Source of the DNA: Variovorax sp. RA8 | GTDB taxonomy: Bacteria; Pseudomonadota; Gammaproteobacteria; Burkholderiales; Burkholderiaceae_C | Length of the DNA: 64,000 nucleotides | Assembly: GCF_901827175.1 (NCBI RefSeq) | Contig: NZ_LR594662.1 | Coordinates: 4,278,001-4,342,000 of the forward strand | Reading direction: 5' to 3' | In this document: piece by piece, positions 25,714 to 33,396 of the stretch | How the letters are laid out: each line of letters begins with the position of its first letter | Position numbering within the stretch: position 1 is the stretch's first letter | The notes under the pieces: generated by a model | Databases searched by the model: none | What the model was told of the DNA's origin: nothing | Seen by the model: only the letters and a program-made list of their open reading frames with translations | Position numbers and translations under genes: made by a program

Positions 25714-26963
25714 CGACAAGCATGCACACCCGACTCCCCGACCACGGCATCGCCTGGGACGAACTCAGGCGCCAGATGGAAGAGGCCGCCCGCCATGACG
25801 CCGACTGGCGCAACGGCCGCCTGCCGATGTTCATTCACTACGCCGGCGACGACGTGCTCGAGGTCGCCAAGAAGGCCTACCTGATGTTCTTCTCGGAGAA
25901 CGGCCTGGGCCCGCGCGCCTTCGCCAGCCTCGACAAGTTCGAAAGAGAGGTCGTGGCCATGGGCCTTGGGCTGCTGCGCGGCGGGCCCGATGCCCGCGGT
26001 GCCATGACCACCGGCGGCACCGAGAGCATCTTCCTGGCGGTGAAATGCGCGCGCGACCGCGCTCTGGCAGCCCGCCCCGGCATGGGAAAGCCGCAGATCC
26101 TGATGCCTCGCAGCGCGCACCCGGCCTTCGACAAGGCCGCGCACTTCCTCGGGCTGGAGCCGGTGCGCACGCCCTTGGGCGAAGACTTCCGCGCCGACCT
26201 GGGCGCGATGCGCGCGGCGTTGACGCCCGACACCGCGATGGTCGTCGGCTCGGCGCCCGCCTTCCCGCACGGCGTGGTGGATCCCATTCCCGAGCTTGCC
26301 GCACTCGCGAGGGAACACGGCACCTGGATGCACGTGGACGCCTGCGTGGGCGGCTATTTCGCGCCGTTCGCGCGGGAACTCGGCGCCGACATCCCGGACT
26401 TCGATTTCGCGGTGGACGGCGTCACCTCGATCTCAGCCGACCTTCACAAGTACGGCTACACCGCCAAGGGCGCCTCCACGCTCTTCTTTGCCGACCCTGC
26501 TTCATTCGCGTTGATGGGCTACGCCTTCGACAACTGGCCGCGTGGCCAGTACTTCACGCACACCTTGGTGGGCACACGTGCCGGCGGCGCGATCGCTGCC
26601 GCCTGGGCCGTCATGAACTACCTGGGCAGGGACGGCTACCTGCGCGTCGCGCAGCGCGTGCTGAACACCAGGCGCGCCATGCAGGCAGGACTGGACGCAC
26701 TGGGCCTGCCCACCATCGGCCGGCCGGAGCTGTCGATCTTCGCCTTCGGTTCGCCGCAGCGCGACATGGGCGCGATCGGCAGCGCAATGAGCGCGCGCGG
26801 ATGGACCGTGGGCTACGTGAACGATCCACCCGGCATTCATCACATGCTCAACCTCACGCACGAACCGGTCGTGGGCCAGTATCTTTCGGACATGGCCGAG
26901 GTGCTGGCGGACCCCGCGACACAGGCCCGAGGCAGCTCCGGCGTGGTACCCGCACAGTATTGA
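25710..26963 (+). CDS. PLP-dependent lyase/decarboxylase, sphingosine-1-phosphate-lyase-like
   Basis: The 417-residue fold-type I enzyme has GAMTTGGTESIFLAVKCARD (cofactor phosphate region) and WMHVDACVGGYFAPF (Asp pairing with the pyridine N). The Schiff-base lysine is in SISADLHKYGYTAKGAS. That last motif is the signature of sphingosine-1-phosphate lyase and related group II decarboxylases. Bacterial relatives outside sphingolipid metabolism are mostly unassigned. The four-base overlap with a taurine/sulfonate-type permease suggests it cleaves or decarboxylates the imported amine-bearing compound, for instance an amino-alcohol phosphate or amino-sulfonate; this is inference. A plain amino-acid decarboxylase is an alternative. 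Confidence 0.82.
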   Translation: MTTSMHTRLPDHGIAWDELRRQMEEAARHDADWRNGRLPMFIHYAGDDVLEVAKKAYLMFFSENGLGPRAFASLDKFEREVVAMGLGLLRGGPDARGAMTTGGTESIFLAVKCARDRALAARPGMGKPQILMPRSAHPAFDKAAHFLGLEPVRTPLGEDFRADLGAMRAALTPDTAMVVGSAPAFPHGVVDPIPELAALAREHGTWMHVDACVGGYFAPFARELGADIPDFDFAVDGVTSISADLHKYGYTAKGASTLFFADPASFALMGYAFDNWPRGQYFTHTLVGTRAGGAIAAAWAVMNYLGRDGYLRVAQRVLNTRRAMQAGLDALGLPTIGRPELSIFAFGSPQRDMGAIGSAMSARGWTVGYVNDPPGIHHMLNLTHEPVVGQYLSDMAEVLADPATQARGSSGVVPAQY

Positions 26964-26990
26964 GGCAGCCCGGCGGGGCGATCCGACGGG

Positions 26991-27743
26991 TCAGGTGAAG
27001 GAAGCGATCCAGTCCCAGACCCGCTCGGGGGCCTCGACCATCACGTTGTGGCCATGCGGCCCGAGGTCCGTGGCATCGGGATCGAGCGTACGGGTCTGCT
27101 CCAGCGTCACCAGCGCGTCATCGCGACCGCGGCCGAGGTGGACCGCGCAGCGAGCCAGGGCCGTCAATTCGGTCAGCGGCGGCTTGCCTACGCCATTGGC
27201 TCGAGGATCCATCGCGAGGCCCCATCCCTCGGTCTCGCGACGGACTCCCCGGGCGATGACAGGCGCCGCTGCGTCGGCGATACCGACAAGACCGGAGACC
27301 TTCAGGTATCGGTCCCATGCCTCTTCTTGCGTGGAAAAGCGCTTCGCGGGCTGGGATGCCAACGTCTCCATGCGGCGGACCTCATCGTCGCTCCACGCAA
27401 CCTTGATGCCGGCGCCGAAGACGCGATGCGGCGCGACACCGAACCAGCCCGTGGCCAGGGCCAGCGCGATCACGCCGCCCAGCGAGTGGCCCACAACCAC
27501 GAGCCGGCCTGCGGGATCGACATGCGGCAGCACGGCACACCCCACGGATGCGGCGTACTGCCCGATGGCATAGGAGTCCTGTCGATCGGATTGGCCGTGC
27601 CCGGGCAGGTCCAGGACCACCCAGCGGCCGGCCCAGCGAGCGTCGGCCGATGCGCACATGGGCGACCACACGGCCCCCGTCGCGCCCAGTCCGTGCAGCA
27701 TGAGGAGCAGGTCCGGGCCCTGGCCGCCTTGTTCCATGTACAT
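26991..27743 (-). CDS. Alpha/beta hydrolase
   Basis: GGAGG lies eight bases before the ATG at 27743, so I prefer that start (250 residues, MYMEQGGQG) over the in-frame ATG at 27758, which has no such site. The fold is clear: oxyanion-hole HGLGATGAVWSP, VVLDLPGHGQSD, nucleophile Ser in VVGHSLGG, and a late His in GPHGHNVMVEAPE. There is no signal peptide, so it acts in the cytoplasm. It converges with the PLP enzyme gene (27-base gap). The substrate is unknown. Confidence 0.88.
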   Translation of the reverse strand: MYMEQGGQGPDLLLMLHGLGATGAVWSPMCASADARWAGRWVVLDLPGHGQSDRQDSYAIGQYAASVGCAVLPHVDPAGRLVVVGHSLGGVIALALATGWFGVAPHRVFGAGIKVAWSDDEVRRMETLASQPAKRFSTQEEAWDRYLKVSGLVGIADAAAPVIARGVRRETEGWGLAMDPRANGVGKPPLTELTALARCAVHLGRGRDDALVTLEQTRTLDPDATDLGPHGHNVMVEAPERVWDWIASFT

Positions 27744-27911
27744 GTCCACCGCCTCCATCGCGTTCTCGATGGGGCGAGATTAACCGAGCGGTCCGGCCGA
27801 AGAAACGTACTGTGTCGGCTGCGTCCCGCAGATACAGAGGCGTACGCCATTTGCGCCGGACGGCCGGTGCGCCTCCGAAAATTCGGCATCGTCAACCAAC
27901 ACGGGAACATC

Positions 27912-28370
27912 ATGAGGCTGCCACACATCGCCATTGCCACCTGGTTCGCAGCGCTTGCCATCACGTCGGCGCATGCTACGGACGCCGGCCGTCCCGCGGC
28001 AGTCATTCCGCTCGAGTCGGAACCGCCGCCCAGGCTGCTCGTGTACCCGGCGTTGGCAGAGCCCCTGGCACGAGGGGTCGTGATCGTCCAGCATCGGACC
28101 GAGAACATGCGGATCATTCCGATCTTCGGCAAGAGCGCTGCCGACGTATCGCCCCGGGTCGGCCACCTCCACGTGACCGTCGACGATCGGCCCGGCACCT
28201 GGGCTCACACCAGCAACGATCCCATCATCGTGGTCGGCCTGGAGCCGGGCATGCACAAGATGCTGATCGAACTGGCCGACCCCAACCACAAGATCGTCGC
28301 CAGTGAAACCATCGCGGTGACGGTTCCGGCGCGGCAGGCCACGAGTTCGCACACGCATCCGCACCATTGA
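27912..28370 (+). CDS. Exported DUF6130-like protein
   Basis: The 152-residue protein carries a signal peptide (MRLPHIAIATWFAALAITSAHA). A conserved-looking domain follows: PPRLLVYPALAEPLARGVVIVQ, VSPRVGHLHVTVDDRPG and VGLEPGMHKMLIELADPNHK. This matches my memory of Pfam DUF6130, whose function is not known; the ending SSHTHPHH is His-rich and might bind metal. The gene stands alone, divergent from the alpha/beta hydrolase with a 150-base gap that probably holds both promoters. Confidence 0.75.
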   Translation: MRLPHIAIATWFAALAITSAHATDAGRPAAVIPLESEPPPRLLVYPALAEPLARGVVIVQHRTENMRIIPIFGKSAADVSPRVGHLHVTVDDRPGTWAHTSNDPIIVVGLEPGMHKMLIELADPNHKIVASETIAVTVPARQATSSHTHPHH

Positions 28371-28405
28371 AGGAGCGGGCGCCGACGTGCTGCCGAACGG
28401 TCAGA

Positions 28406-28434
28406 GCCCGGCGCACCCGCTGGTGCGCCTGGGC
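28406..28434. terminator. Strong G+C hairpin between convergent genes
   Basis: GGCGCACC, loop CGCT and GGTGCGCC pair perfectly. GCCC and GGGC extend the stem to 12 bp with one bulged T. It lies between DUF6130-like (+) and DUF2894-like (-) genes that converge. No T-run follows on either strand, so it may block 3' exonucleases or act as a weak terminator. Confidence 0.4.
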
Positions 28435-28491
28435 GAAGTGATGCCCGCAAGCCGGAACGACGCATCGATGCGGAATCGGGCGATCGACCGT

Positions 28492-29172
28492 TCAGGCGGT
28501 CTTGTTGCGGGCGGCCTTCCTCCGGCCCTCGGTCCGCGCAGCCTCCGCGGCGGCCGGCGAGGCACTGGCGGCGTTCGCCCGGTCGAGCCACAGCAGGGCA
28601 TCGACATGCGACATGAACCGGTGGAGATACTCCGGCGACAACTCGCGCATCAAGGTGAGTGCGCGGTGCACGAGCTGGTGCGAATTGAGCGGGCCGGCGT
28701 TCTCCGGCACCGCCGCCAGCGACTGCGTGAGCCGCCGGTCGGCACTGAGCCGGGACCAGGTGCTCCTGAAGTAGCCGAGCGTCTTCAGCTCGCCAGGTGC
28801 TGCAGAGAGGCCGGGCGCGGGCTCTTCCCCTTGGGACGCCGCGTGCCGGGCGATGTGGTCGAGCAGACCCGCAAGCGGTCCCGGATCAGGTGGGTCTTGC
28901 TGCTTCGCGGTAGCCGCGGGAACCGGCGCGCCCCGCCTCTTCTCGACGTCCTCGCCATACGCCGCCAGCAACTGCACAAGCTTGTCGTCCAGGATGCGCC
29001 GCGCATCGCCGTGGTGGGCGGCCGCGCGCCGGGCCAGCGCCTCGATGAAGCGGAAGCGCACGGGATCGAGCCGGTGATCGCCGCGCTCGCGCCAGGCATC
29101 GAGGGTCGCGCCAGGGTCGATGGGCGAAGCCTCGGACGCCACGCCGCTTCCCGATGTCCCGCCGCTAGTCAC
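28492..29172 (-). CDS. DUF2894-like protein, last gene of the stator-type operon
   Basis: I place the start at a GTG (29172-29170) that overlaps the OmpA-like gene stop by 8 bases, giving 226 residues; longer in-frame openings run into that gene. It is a soluble, largely helical protein with TLDAWRERGDHRLDPVRFRFIE and GYFRSTWSRLSADRRLTQSL, and a lysine/arginine-rich end (TEGRRKAARNKTA). It matches my recollection of Pfam DUF2894, which keeps company with DUF802, DUF3348 and OmpA-like genes in Burkholderiales. Function is unknown; a cytoplasmic accessory of the membrane complex is likely from context. Confidence 0.7.
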   Translation of the reverse strand: MTSGGTSGSGVASEASPIDPGATLDAWRERGDHRLDPVRFRFIEALARRAAAHHGDARRILDDKLVQLLAAYGEDVEKRRGAPVPAATAKQQDPPDPGPLAGLLDHIARHAASQGEEPAPGLSAAPGELKTLGYFRSTWSRLSADRRLTQSLAAVPENAGPLNSHQLVHRALTLMRELSPEYLHRFMSHVDALLWLDRANAASASPAAAEAARTEGRRKAARNKTA

Positions 29173-29812
29173 GGGGCTTCGCGTTTGCGCCGGGCTGCCG
29201 GGGGGTCGGCGCCATTTCCACGCGCCGGTTCCTGGACCGCCCTTGCGCATCGGCGTTCGACGCCACGGCCTGCTCCGAACCGAAGGCTGCGGCAAAGACC
29301 GAGGCCGATGGAATGCCCTCCTCGATCAGCGCCCGGGTCACGGTCAAGGCCCGCTGGGCGGAGAGCTCCCAGTTGTCGGCGAAGCGGCGGTTGCCGTCGC
29401 GCAACTGCCGGTCGTCCGTGAAGCCGCTCACCATCAGGACTTCGTCGCGGGCCTGGAGATAAGTGGCCAGGGGTGTGCTGAGGCTCTTCAGCAGCTGCCG
29501 GCCCTCGGGCTGCAGTTCCGCGGAGCTGGAGTCGAACAGCACGCTGCCGCTGATGCCGATGCGCCCGTTGCTCAGCGTCACCCGGCCGGCCGCCAGCGGG
29601 ACCGCCAGGGCCTTTTCGAGAGCCTGCAGGCGCTGTGCCTGCGCCTCGCGCTTCTTGATCTCGGCCTGGAGCTGGGTCGAGAGTTCCAGCTGCATGCCGA
29701 TGGCAAACACGAGGATCAGCACGAAGGCGCCCAGCAACGCCGACATCAGGTCGCCGAAGACCGCCCAGACCGGCACGCTCGGCTCCAGGCCGGCGTCGAG
29801 CTCCTCGCGCAT
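29165..29812 (-). CDS. MotB/OmpA-like stator subunit with membrane aspartate
   Basis: The 215-residue protein has one N-terminal membrane helix, VPVWAVFGDLMSALLGAFVL (residues 14-33). Asp21 stands where MotB, TolR and ZorB carry the proton-binding aspartate. A short coiled coil (about 45-72) leads to an OmpA-like peptidoglycan-binding domain with LFDSSSAELQPEG, VSGFTDD, NWELSAQRAL and RSRNRRVEM. Its TGATG junction with the DUF802-like gene is a one-base overlap. The pair predicts an ion-driven 5:2 stator unit anchored to the cell wall. Flagellar MotB is unlikely because no flagellar genes are present and the partner has an unusual tail. Confidence 0.85.
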   Translation of the reverse strand: MREELDAGLEPSVPVWAVFGDLMSALLGAFVLILVFAIGMQLELSTQLQAEIKKREAQAQRLQALEKALAVPLAAGRVTLSNGRIGISGSVLFDSSSAELQPEGRQLLKSLSTPLATYLQARDEVLMVSGFTDDRQLRDGNRRFADNWELSAQRALTVTRALIEEGIPSASVFAAAFGSEQAVASNADAQGRSRNRRVEMAPTPRQPGANAKPRD

Positions 29813-31902
29813 CACGCTTCGCTGCCCACGGCTGCCCGGCTGGCGGCGAGCTGATGCAGGTCCTCGACGATCTGCTTCTGCGACATGATGCTCAGATCGA
29901 TGACCTCCCTCGCCTGCGCCACGTAGTAGGCCAGTTGCTCGTCGCTGCGCGCGATGGACTTGCCGAGCGTGCCCTCGATGCGCTGGAGGTGGGCCACCAG
30001 CTTGTCGTTCGACTGGCTGAAGAGCTGCACGGCCAGCCCGAAGGCTTCGCCCAGGCTCGCCACCTCGACGGCGCTGCCGGTGAGCTGGGCCGCAACCTCG
30101 GCCATCTTCCCGGCTTCCGACTCGACCCGCTCGGTGAAGCGGGTGCCGACGCGGTCCAGCAGGTCCGCCGATGCGCCGACCAGCGCGTCGATGGCCGAGC
30201 GCTGCTCGGCGGAGGCATGGTTCACCGCGTCGAGCAGGGTCGCCAGCGTTTCCAGGATGCGGCCGCGTTCCTCCAGCATCGCGTTGTCGCGCGCCATGCC
30301 TTCGGAAAGCTTCTGGCGCAGCTCGCCGATGACCTCGGCCGCGGCGCGCGGGGCTTCCGAGGCGGCTTGCACGAGCTGCGAGATCTCGGCGATCGTGCGG
30401 CTCGCCTGTGCTTCGGTCCGCTCGGAGATGTCGCGGGCGGTCTCGGCCAGGGTCGCGCAGATCGCCTGCTGCTGGCCCTCGGCGCGAGCGCCTGCCTGCT
30501 GCCATTCCTGCTGCAGCGACACGGCCATGGCCTGTAGTGCCTCCGTCCAGGCTGCCAGGCGTTGCTCGTCGCGCGAGGCCACCTCCGCCTGCAGCGCCAC
30601 ATGCGCCTGGTCCACCGTGCGCAGCAACGAAGCCGAGTGTTGTTCGAAGGTCGCCGCGGCCGCCGACAGGGCCTGGTGCGTGTCGCCCGACAGCCGCTCG
30701 CTGGCGCGCTCGTGCTGCGCGAGCGCATCGCGCCAGCTCGCCGACACGCTGTCGACCGTGGTCTCGAGACGGTCGGAGACGCCCTCCACCAAGGAGGCCG
30801 AACGCTGCTCGAAGGTCTGGGCGAACTGGTCGAACGTGCCGCGCAGATCCTGGGACAGCGCCTCGCTGTCGCGGCGATGCCCGGCGAGTGCCTCCTGCCA
30901 GAGCTCGGCCATCGTGGTGGTGGAAGTTTCGAGGCGGGTCGACAGGCCGTCCAGCTGCCGCTGCACGCTGTGCTCGATGGTGCCGTGCAGCGCGGCCGCC
31001 TCGCGCGCGATCGAGGCCATGGCGGCTTCGACGACGGGTTGGAAGGTGGCGCCGGCCACGCGGGCGCTTTCGGTGAGGCTTTCGTTCAGCGACCGGCCGA
31101 CGGCCGAAGCGAGTTCGGCATACGCCGCCTCGGCCTTGCCGTGGAAGCTGTCCTGGCTGGAGATCAGGCGCTCGCTCAAGGCCTGGCTCTGCCGTTCCAT
31201 CATCGTCATCATGGCCTGCAGCCGGTCGACCAGTTCGGGCATGCCCTGGACCTGTTGCTGCAGCAGCTTGAAGGACTCCTCGCGCTGATGGGCCCGCGAC
31301 CAGGGGCGCAAGGAGGTCGCGATCCTCGTGTCGAGCATCTGTCCGGCCTGCAGGCGCTCGCGCCGGTACAAGGCGGAGGCAAGGCCCAGCATTGCGGACG
31401 CGGCCACGCCCGCCACCGAGGTGCCGAAGGCCAGCCCCAGTCCCTTCACCGGAGCGGACAGGGAGGAGCGGATGGCCTGCAGGTCGGTCGCGCCCTCCAG
31501 CGCTGCGCCGGTGCCGTTCAGCGTGACGACCATGCCCAGGAAGGTGCCCAGCATGCCCAGCAGCACCAGCAGCCCGGCGAGGTACGGCGTCAGGGCCGGG
31601 CCGGGCAGGCCGACGCGCTCGCCCTCGATGCGCAGGCGCACCGCGTTGCGCAGGGAAGGATGCAACTGCTCGAGCCATTGGCCCAGGCTTGGAGGCGCAT
31701 CGGGCAGGTCCGCCACGGCCCGTTCCAGGGTGGAGGTGGCCTGGTGGAAGCGGTGCAGCTCCAGCGCGCCCATGAGGTAGAACGCGCCGACGAGCACGGT
31801 GATCGCCAGCGCCAGCGGACTCGAGCCGATGTACCCGGCGCCGACCCAGCAAACGGCGGCCAGCCCCACGAAGAAAACGAAGTAATGAAGTGATCTGTTC
31901 AT
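29812..31902 (-). CDS. DUF802-like MotA/TolQ/ExbB-type channel protein with long coiled-coil tail
   Basis: The start at 31902 overlaps the DUF3348-like stop (ATGA) and gives 696 residues. There are four membrane helices, at about 7-25, 29-48, 108-130 and 152-178. Helices 3 and 4 read LLVLLGMLGTFLGMVVTLNG and GLAFGTSVAGVAASAMLGLA, the channel-forming pattern of MotA, TolQ, ExbB and ZorA. From residue 200 to the end (about 490 residues) it is Ala/Gln/Glu/Ser-rich heptad sequence predicted to be a very long cytoplasmic coiled coil. Such tails are known in ZorA. I recall the family name DUF802 from memory. It should form a pentamer around the MotB-like subunit. Confidence 0.82.
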   Translation of the reverse strand: MNRSLHYFVFFVGLAAVCWVGAGYIGSSPLALAITVLVGAFYLMGALELHRFHQATSTLERAVADLPDAPPSLGQWLEQLHPSLRNAVRLRIEGERVGLPGPALTPYLAGLLVLLGMLGTFLGMVVTLNGTGAALEGATDLQAIRSSLSAPVKGLGLAFGTSVAGVAASAMLGLASALYRRERLQAGQMLDTRIATSLRPWSRAHQREESFKLLQQQVQGMPELVDRLQAMMTMMERQSQALSERLISSQDSFHGKAEAAYAELASAVGRSLNESLTESARVAGATFQPVVEAAMASIAREAAALHGTIEHSVQRQLDGLSTRLETSTTTMAELWQEALAGHRRDSEALSQDLRGTFDQFAQTFEQRSASLVEGVSDRLETTVDSVSASWRDALAQHERASERLSGDTHQALSAAAATFEQHSASLLRTVDQAHVALQAEVASRDEQRLAAWTEALQAMAVSLQQEWQQAGARAEGQQQAICATLAETARDISERTEAQASRTIAEISQLVQAASEAPRAAAEVIGELRQKLSEGMARDNAMLEERGRILETLATLLDAVNHASAEQRSAIDALVGASADLLDRVGTRFTERVESEAGKMAEVAAQLTGSAVEVASLGEAFGLAVQLFSQSNDKLVAHLQRIEGTLGKSIARSDEQLAYYVAQAREVIDLSIMSQKQIVEDLHQLAASRAAVGSEA

Positions 31903-32603
31903 GAGCTCTTGCGAAGGGTTTCGAGCAGCCCTTCGACCGGTTCCAATCGAATATCCAGTTCGGCGAGCAGCACGACTCGCATGTCCTTGCGGAACACGTC
32001 CTGCCACGCCACCTGCGGCGCTCCGTCCTCGGGCTCGCCCGGCACCGCCTGGTGCGCCTGGCGCAAACGCCTGAAATGCTTTTCCAGCAGTCCTGGCACG
32101 GTCGAGAGCAGTCTGTACTCCTGCGCGCTCAGGGCCTGCTCCATCACGGCGTCCACGGCCGCGAGCTGCGCCATGGCCGGCGACCGGGCCGCCAGGCTCG
32201 CCCGCAGGCGCTCGCGCAAGGGGCCGATGGCCATCTCCATCGTCTGCTGCCTGGCGAGGTAGCGCCTGCGGTAAGGCGAGAAGTCGGCAGCGGTGTCCGG
32301 GTGCTCCTTCTCGGCGGCCAGGGCGCTGTCGTCGTCGGCAATGGCCTTCGCCAGCACGCCCCGCAGGCGAATGCATTCGTCTTCCTCGCTGCTGCCCCGA
32401 GTGACGCGCGCGCTCGCCGGCACCGCTGGCGGACTCGCGTTCAACGCCCCGGAGAGCGAGATGGCATCGGTCCAGCCGAGCCAGTGGCTCAGCCGATCCG
32501 CGAAGGCATGCCTGGGCTCGGGAACATCGATGTCGGTCAATCGAGCGAGCAAGCGAATGAGCGCCGAGCCGGTAAAACCTGTGCGCCTTGACACTTGCAC
32601 CAT
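31899..32603 (-). CDS. DUF3348-like protein, first gene of the stator-type operon
   Basis: The 234-residue soluble protein begins MVQVSRRTGFTGSALIRLLARLTD and contains FADRLSHWLGWTDAISLSGAL and FSPYRRRYLARQQTMEMAIGPL. I match it from memory to Pfam DUF3348, which has no assigned function. It is helical, without signal peptide or membrane segment, so it is cytoplasmic. Four-base coupling to the channel gene suggests fixed stoichiometry or direct binding to the coiled-coil tail. The promoter should lie in the 179-base gap to the next gene (+). Confidence 0.72.
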   Translation of the reverse strand: MVQVSRRTGFTGSALIRLLARLTDIDVPEPRHAFADRLSHWLGWTDAISLSGALNASPPAVPASARVTRGSSEEDECIRLRGVLAKAIADDDSALAAEKEHPDTAADFSPYRRRYLARQQTMEMAIGPLRERLRASLAARSPAMAQLAAVDAVMEQALSAQEYRLLSTVPGLLEKHFRRLRQAHQAVPGEPEDGAPQVAWQDVFRKDMRVVLLAELDIRLEPVEGLLETLRKSS

Positions 32604-32782
32604 ACCGCCGGTGAAAAACCGGGCAGTCTACACCGGCCGCCCCGCCGGGCCGGACCGGGAGGCGCCGCAGGGCGCCATCGGTCGGCTCCGCCAGGCCGTT
32701 CGGCCGGCGTCGGATTTGGATGACACCGCGCCGGCCGCGCCAAGCGCATTGTCGAGTCCCCGTTCATTCGCGAGGTGATGCC

Positions 32783-33394
32783 ATGCCGAAGCACCCTGGA
32801 TCCGGACAAGCGCTGCGCCGCATCGGCGCACACCTGGCGTTGACGCTCGGCGTCGTGGCCGTGCTGCCAGCCGCGGCGGAGCCCATCTTCAAGTGCGGGA
32901 AGGCCTATACCAACGTGCCGGCCGATGCCGGGCCGGCGAAGGCACGCTCCCGCGACTGCGTGCTGGTCGAAACCAGCGGCCAGCCCAAGGGAAAAAACGA
33001 GAACATCTCGCTCGACGGATCGAGGCAGATCACCGTGCCCATCGGCCAGGACGGCCGCTTCTGGATCCGTGGCTCGGTCAACGGCTTCCCGGTCCAGTTC
33101 GCGATCGACCGCGCCGCGACACTCAACACCGGCGTCGCCGTGAGCGAGGACTTCGCCGCCCGGGCGAACCTGATCGGCGGTACCCCGGCCTATATCCAGA
33201 CCGCCGGGGCCGGCACGGACGCGCGCCGCATCGAACGCGTGCCCCTGACCTTCGGGCCCTTCCGGGTGCCGCAGGCAACCGTGGTGGTCGGCCAGCTCGG
33301 CGGCAAGTCGACCGACGCCGTGCTTGGTCCGGAACTGCTCTCGCTCTTCGACGTGACGGCCAACGACCGCGAGCTGACAATCGTCGGCAAGTAG
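32783..33394 (+). CDS. Exported retropepsin-like aspartic protease-fold protein, active site degenerate
   Basis: The 203-residue protein has a signal peptide (IGAHLALTLGVVAVLPAAAEP). After a Cys-containing N-part (FKCGKAY, RDCVLVE), the sequence GRFWIRGSVNGFPVQFAIDRAATLNTGVAVSEDFA has the shape of the bacterial retropepsin-like family, which normally reads VDTGA-S. Here the site is AIDRAATLN, so the D-T/S-G triad is broken and activity is doubtful. The end DAVLGPELLSLFDVTANDREL matches the family. It may be a structural or binding relic. It converges with the following dehydrogenase gene, stop to stop two bases apart. Confidence 0.7.
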   Translation: MPKHPGSGQALRRIGAHLALTLGVVAVLPAAAEPIFKCGKAYTNVPADAGPAKARSRDCVLVETSGQPKGKNENISLDGSRQITVPIGQDGRFWIRGSVNGFPVQFAIDRAATLNTGVAVSEDFAARANLIGGTPAYIQTAGAGTDARRIERVPLTFGPFRVPQATVVVGQLGGKSTDAVLGPELLSLFDVTANDRELTIVGK

Positions 33395-33396
33395 GG

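Noticed and set aside
29165..31852. A long minus-strand frame that would fuse a large N-terminal part to the OmpA-like protein
   Set aside because: The N-terminal part is read out of frame through the DUF802-like gene and is low-complexity; the OmpA-like protein has a natural start at 29812 with a TGATG junction.
28492..32603. Calling the stator-type operon a Zorya defence system
   Set aside because: Only the ZorA/ZorB-like architecture is shared; no ZorC, helicase/nuclease ZorD or ZorE-like gene is present, and the soluble partners are different.
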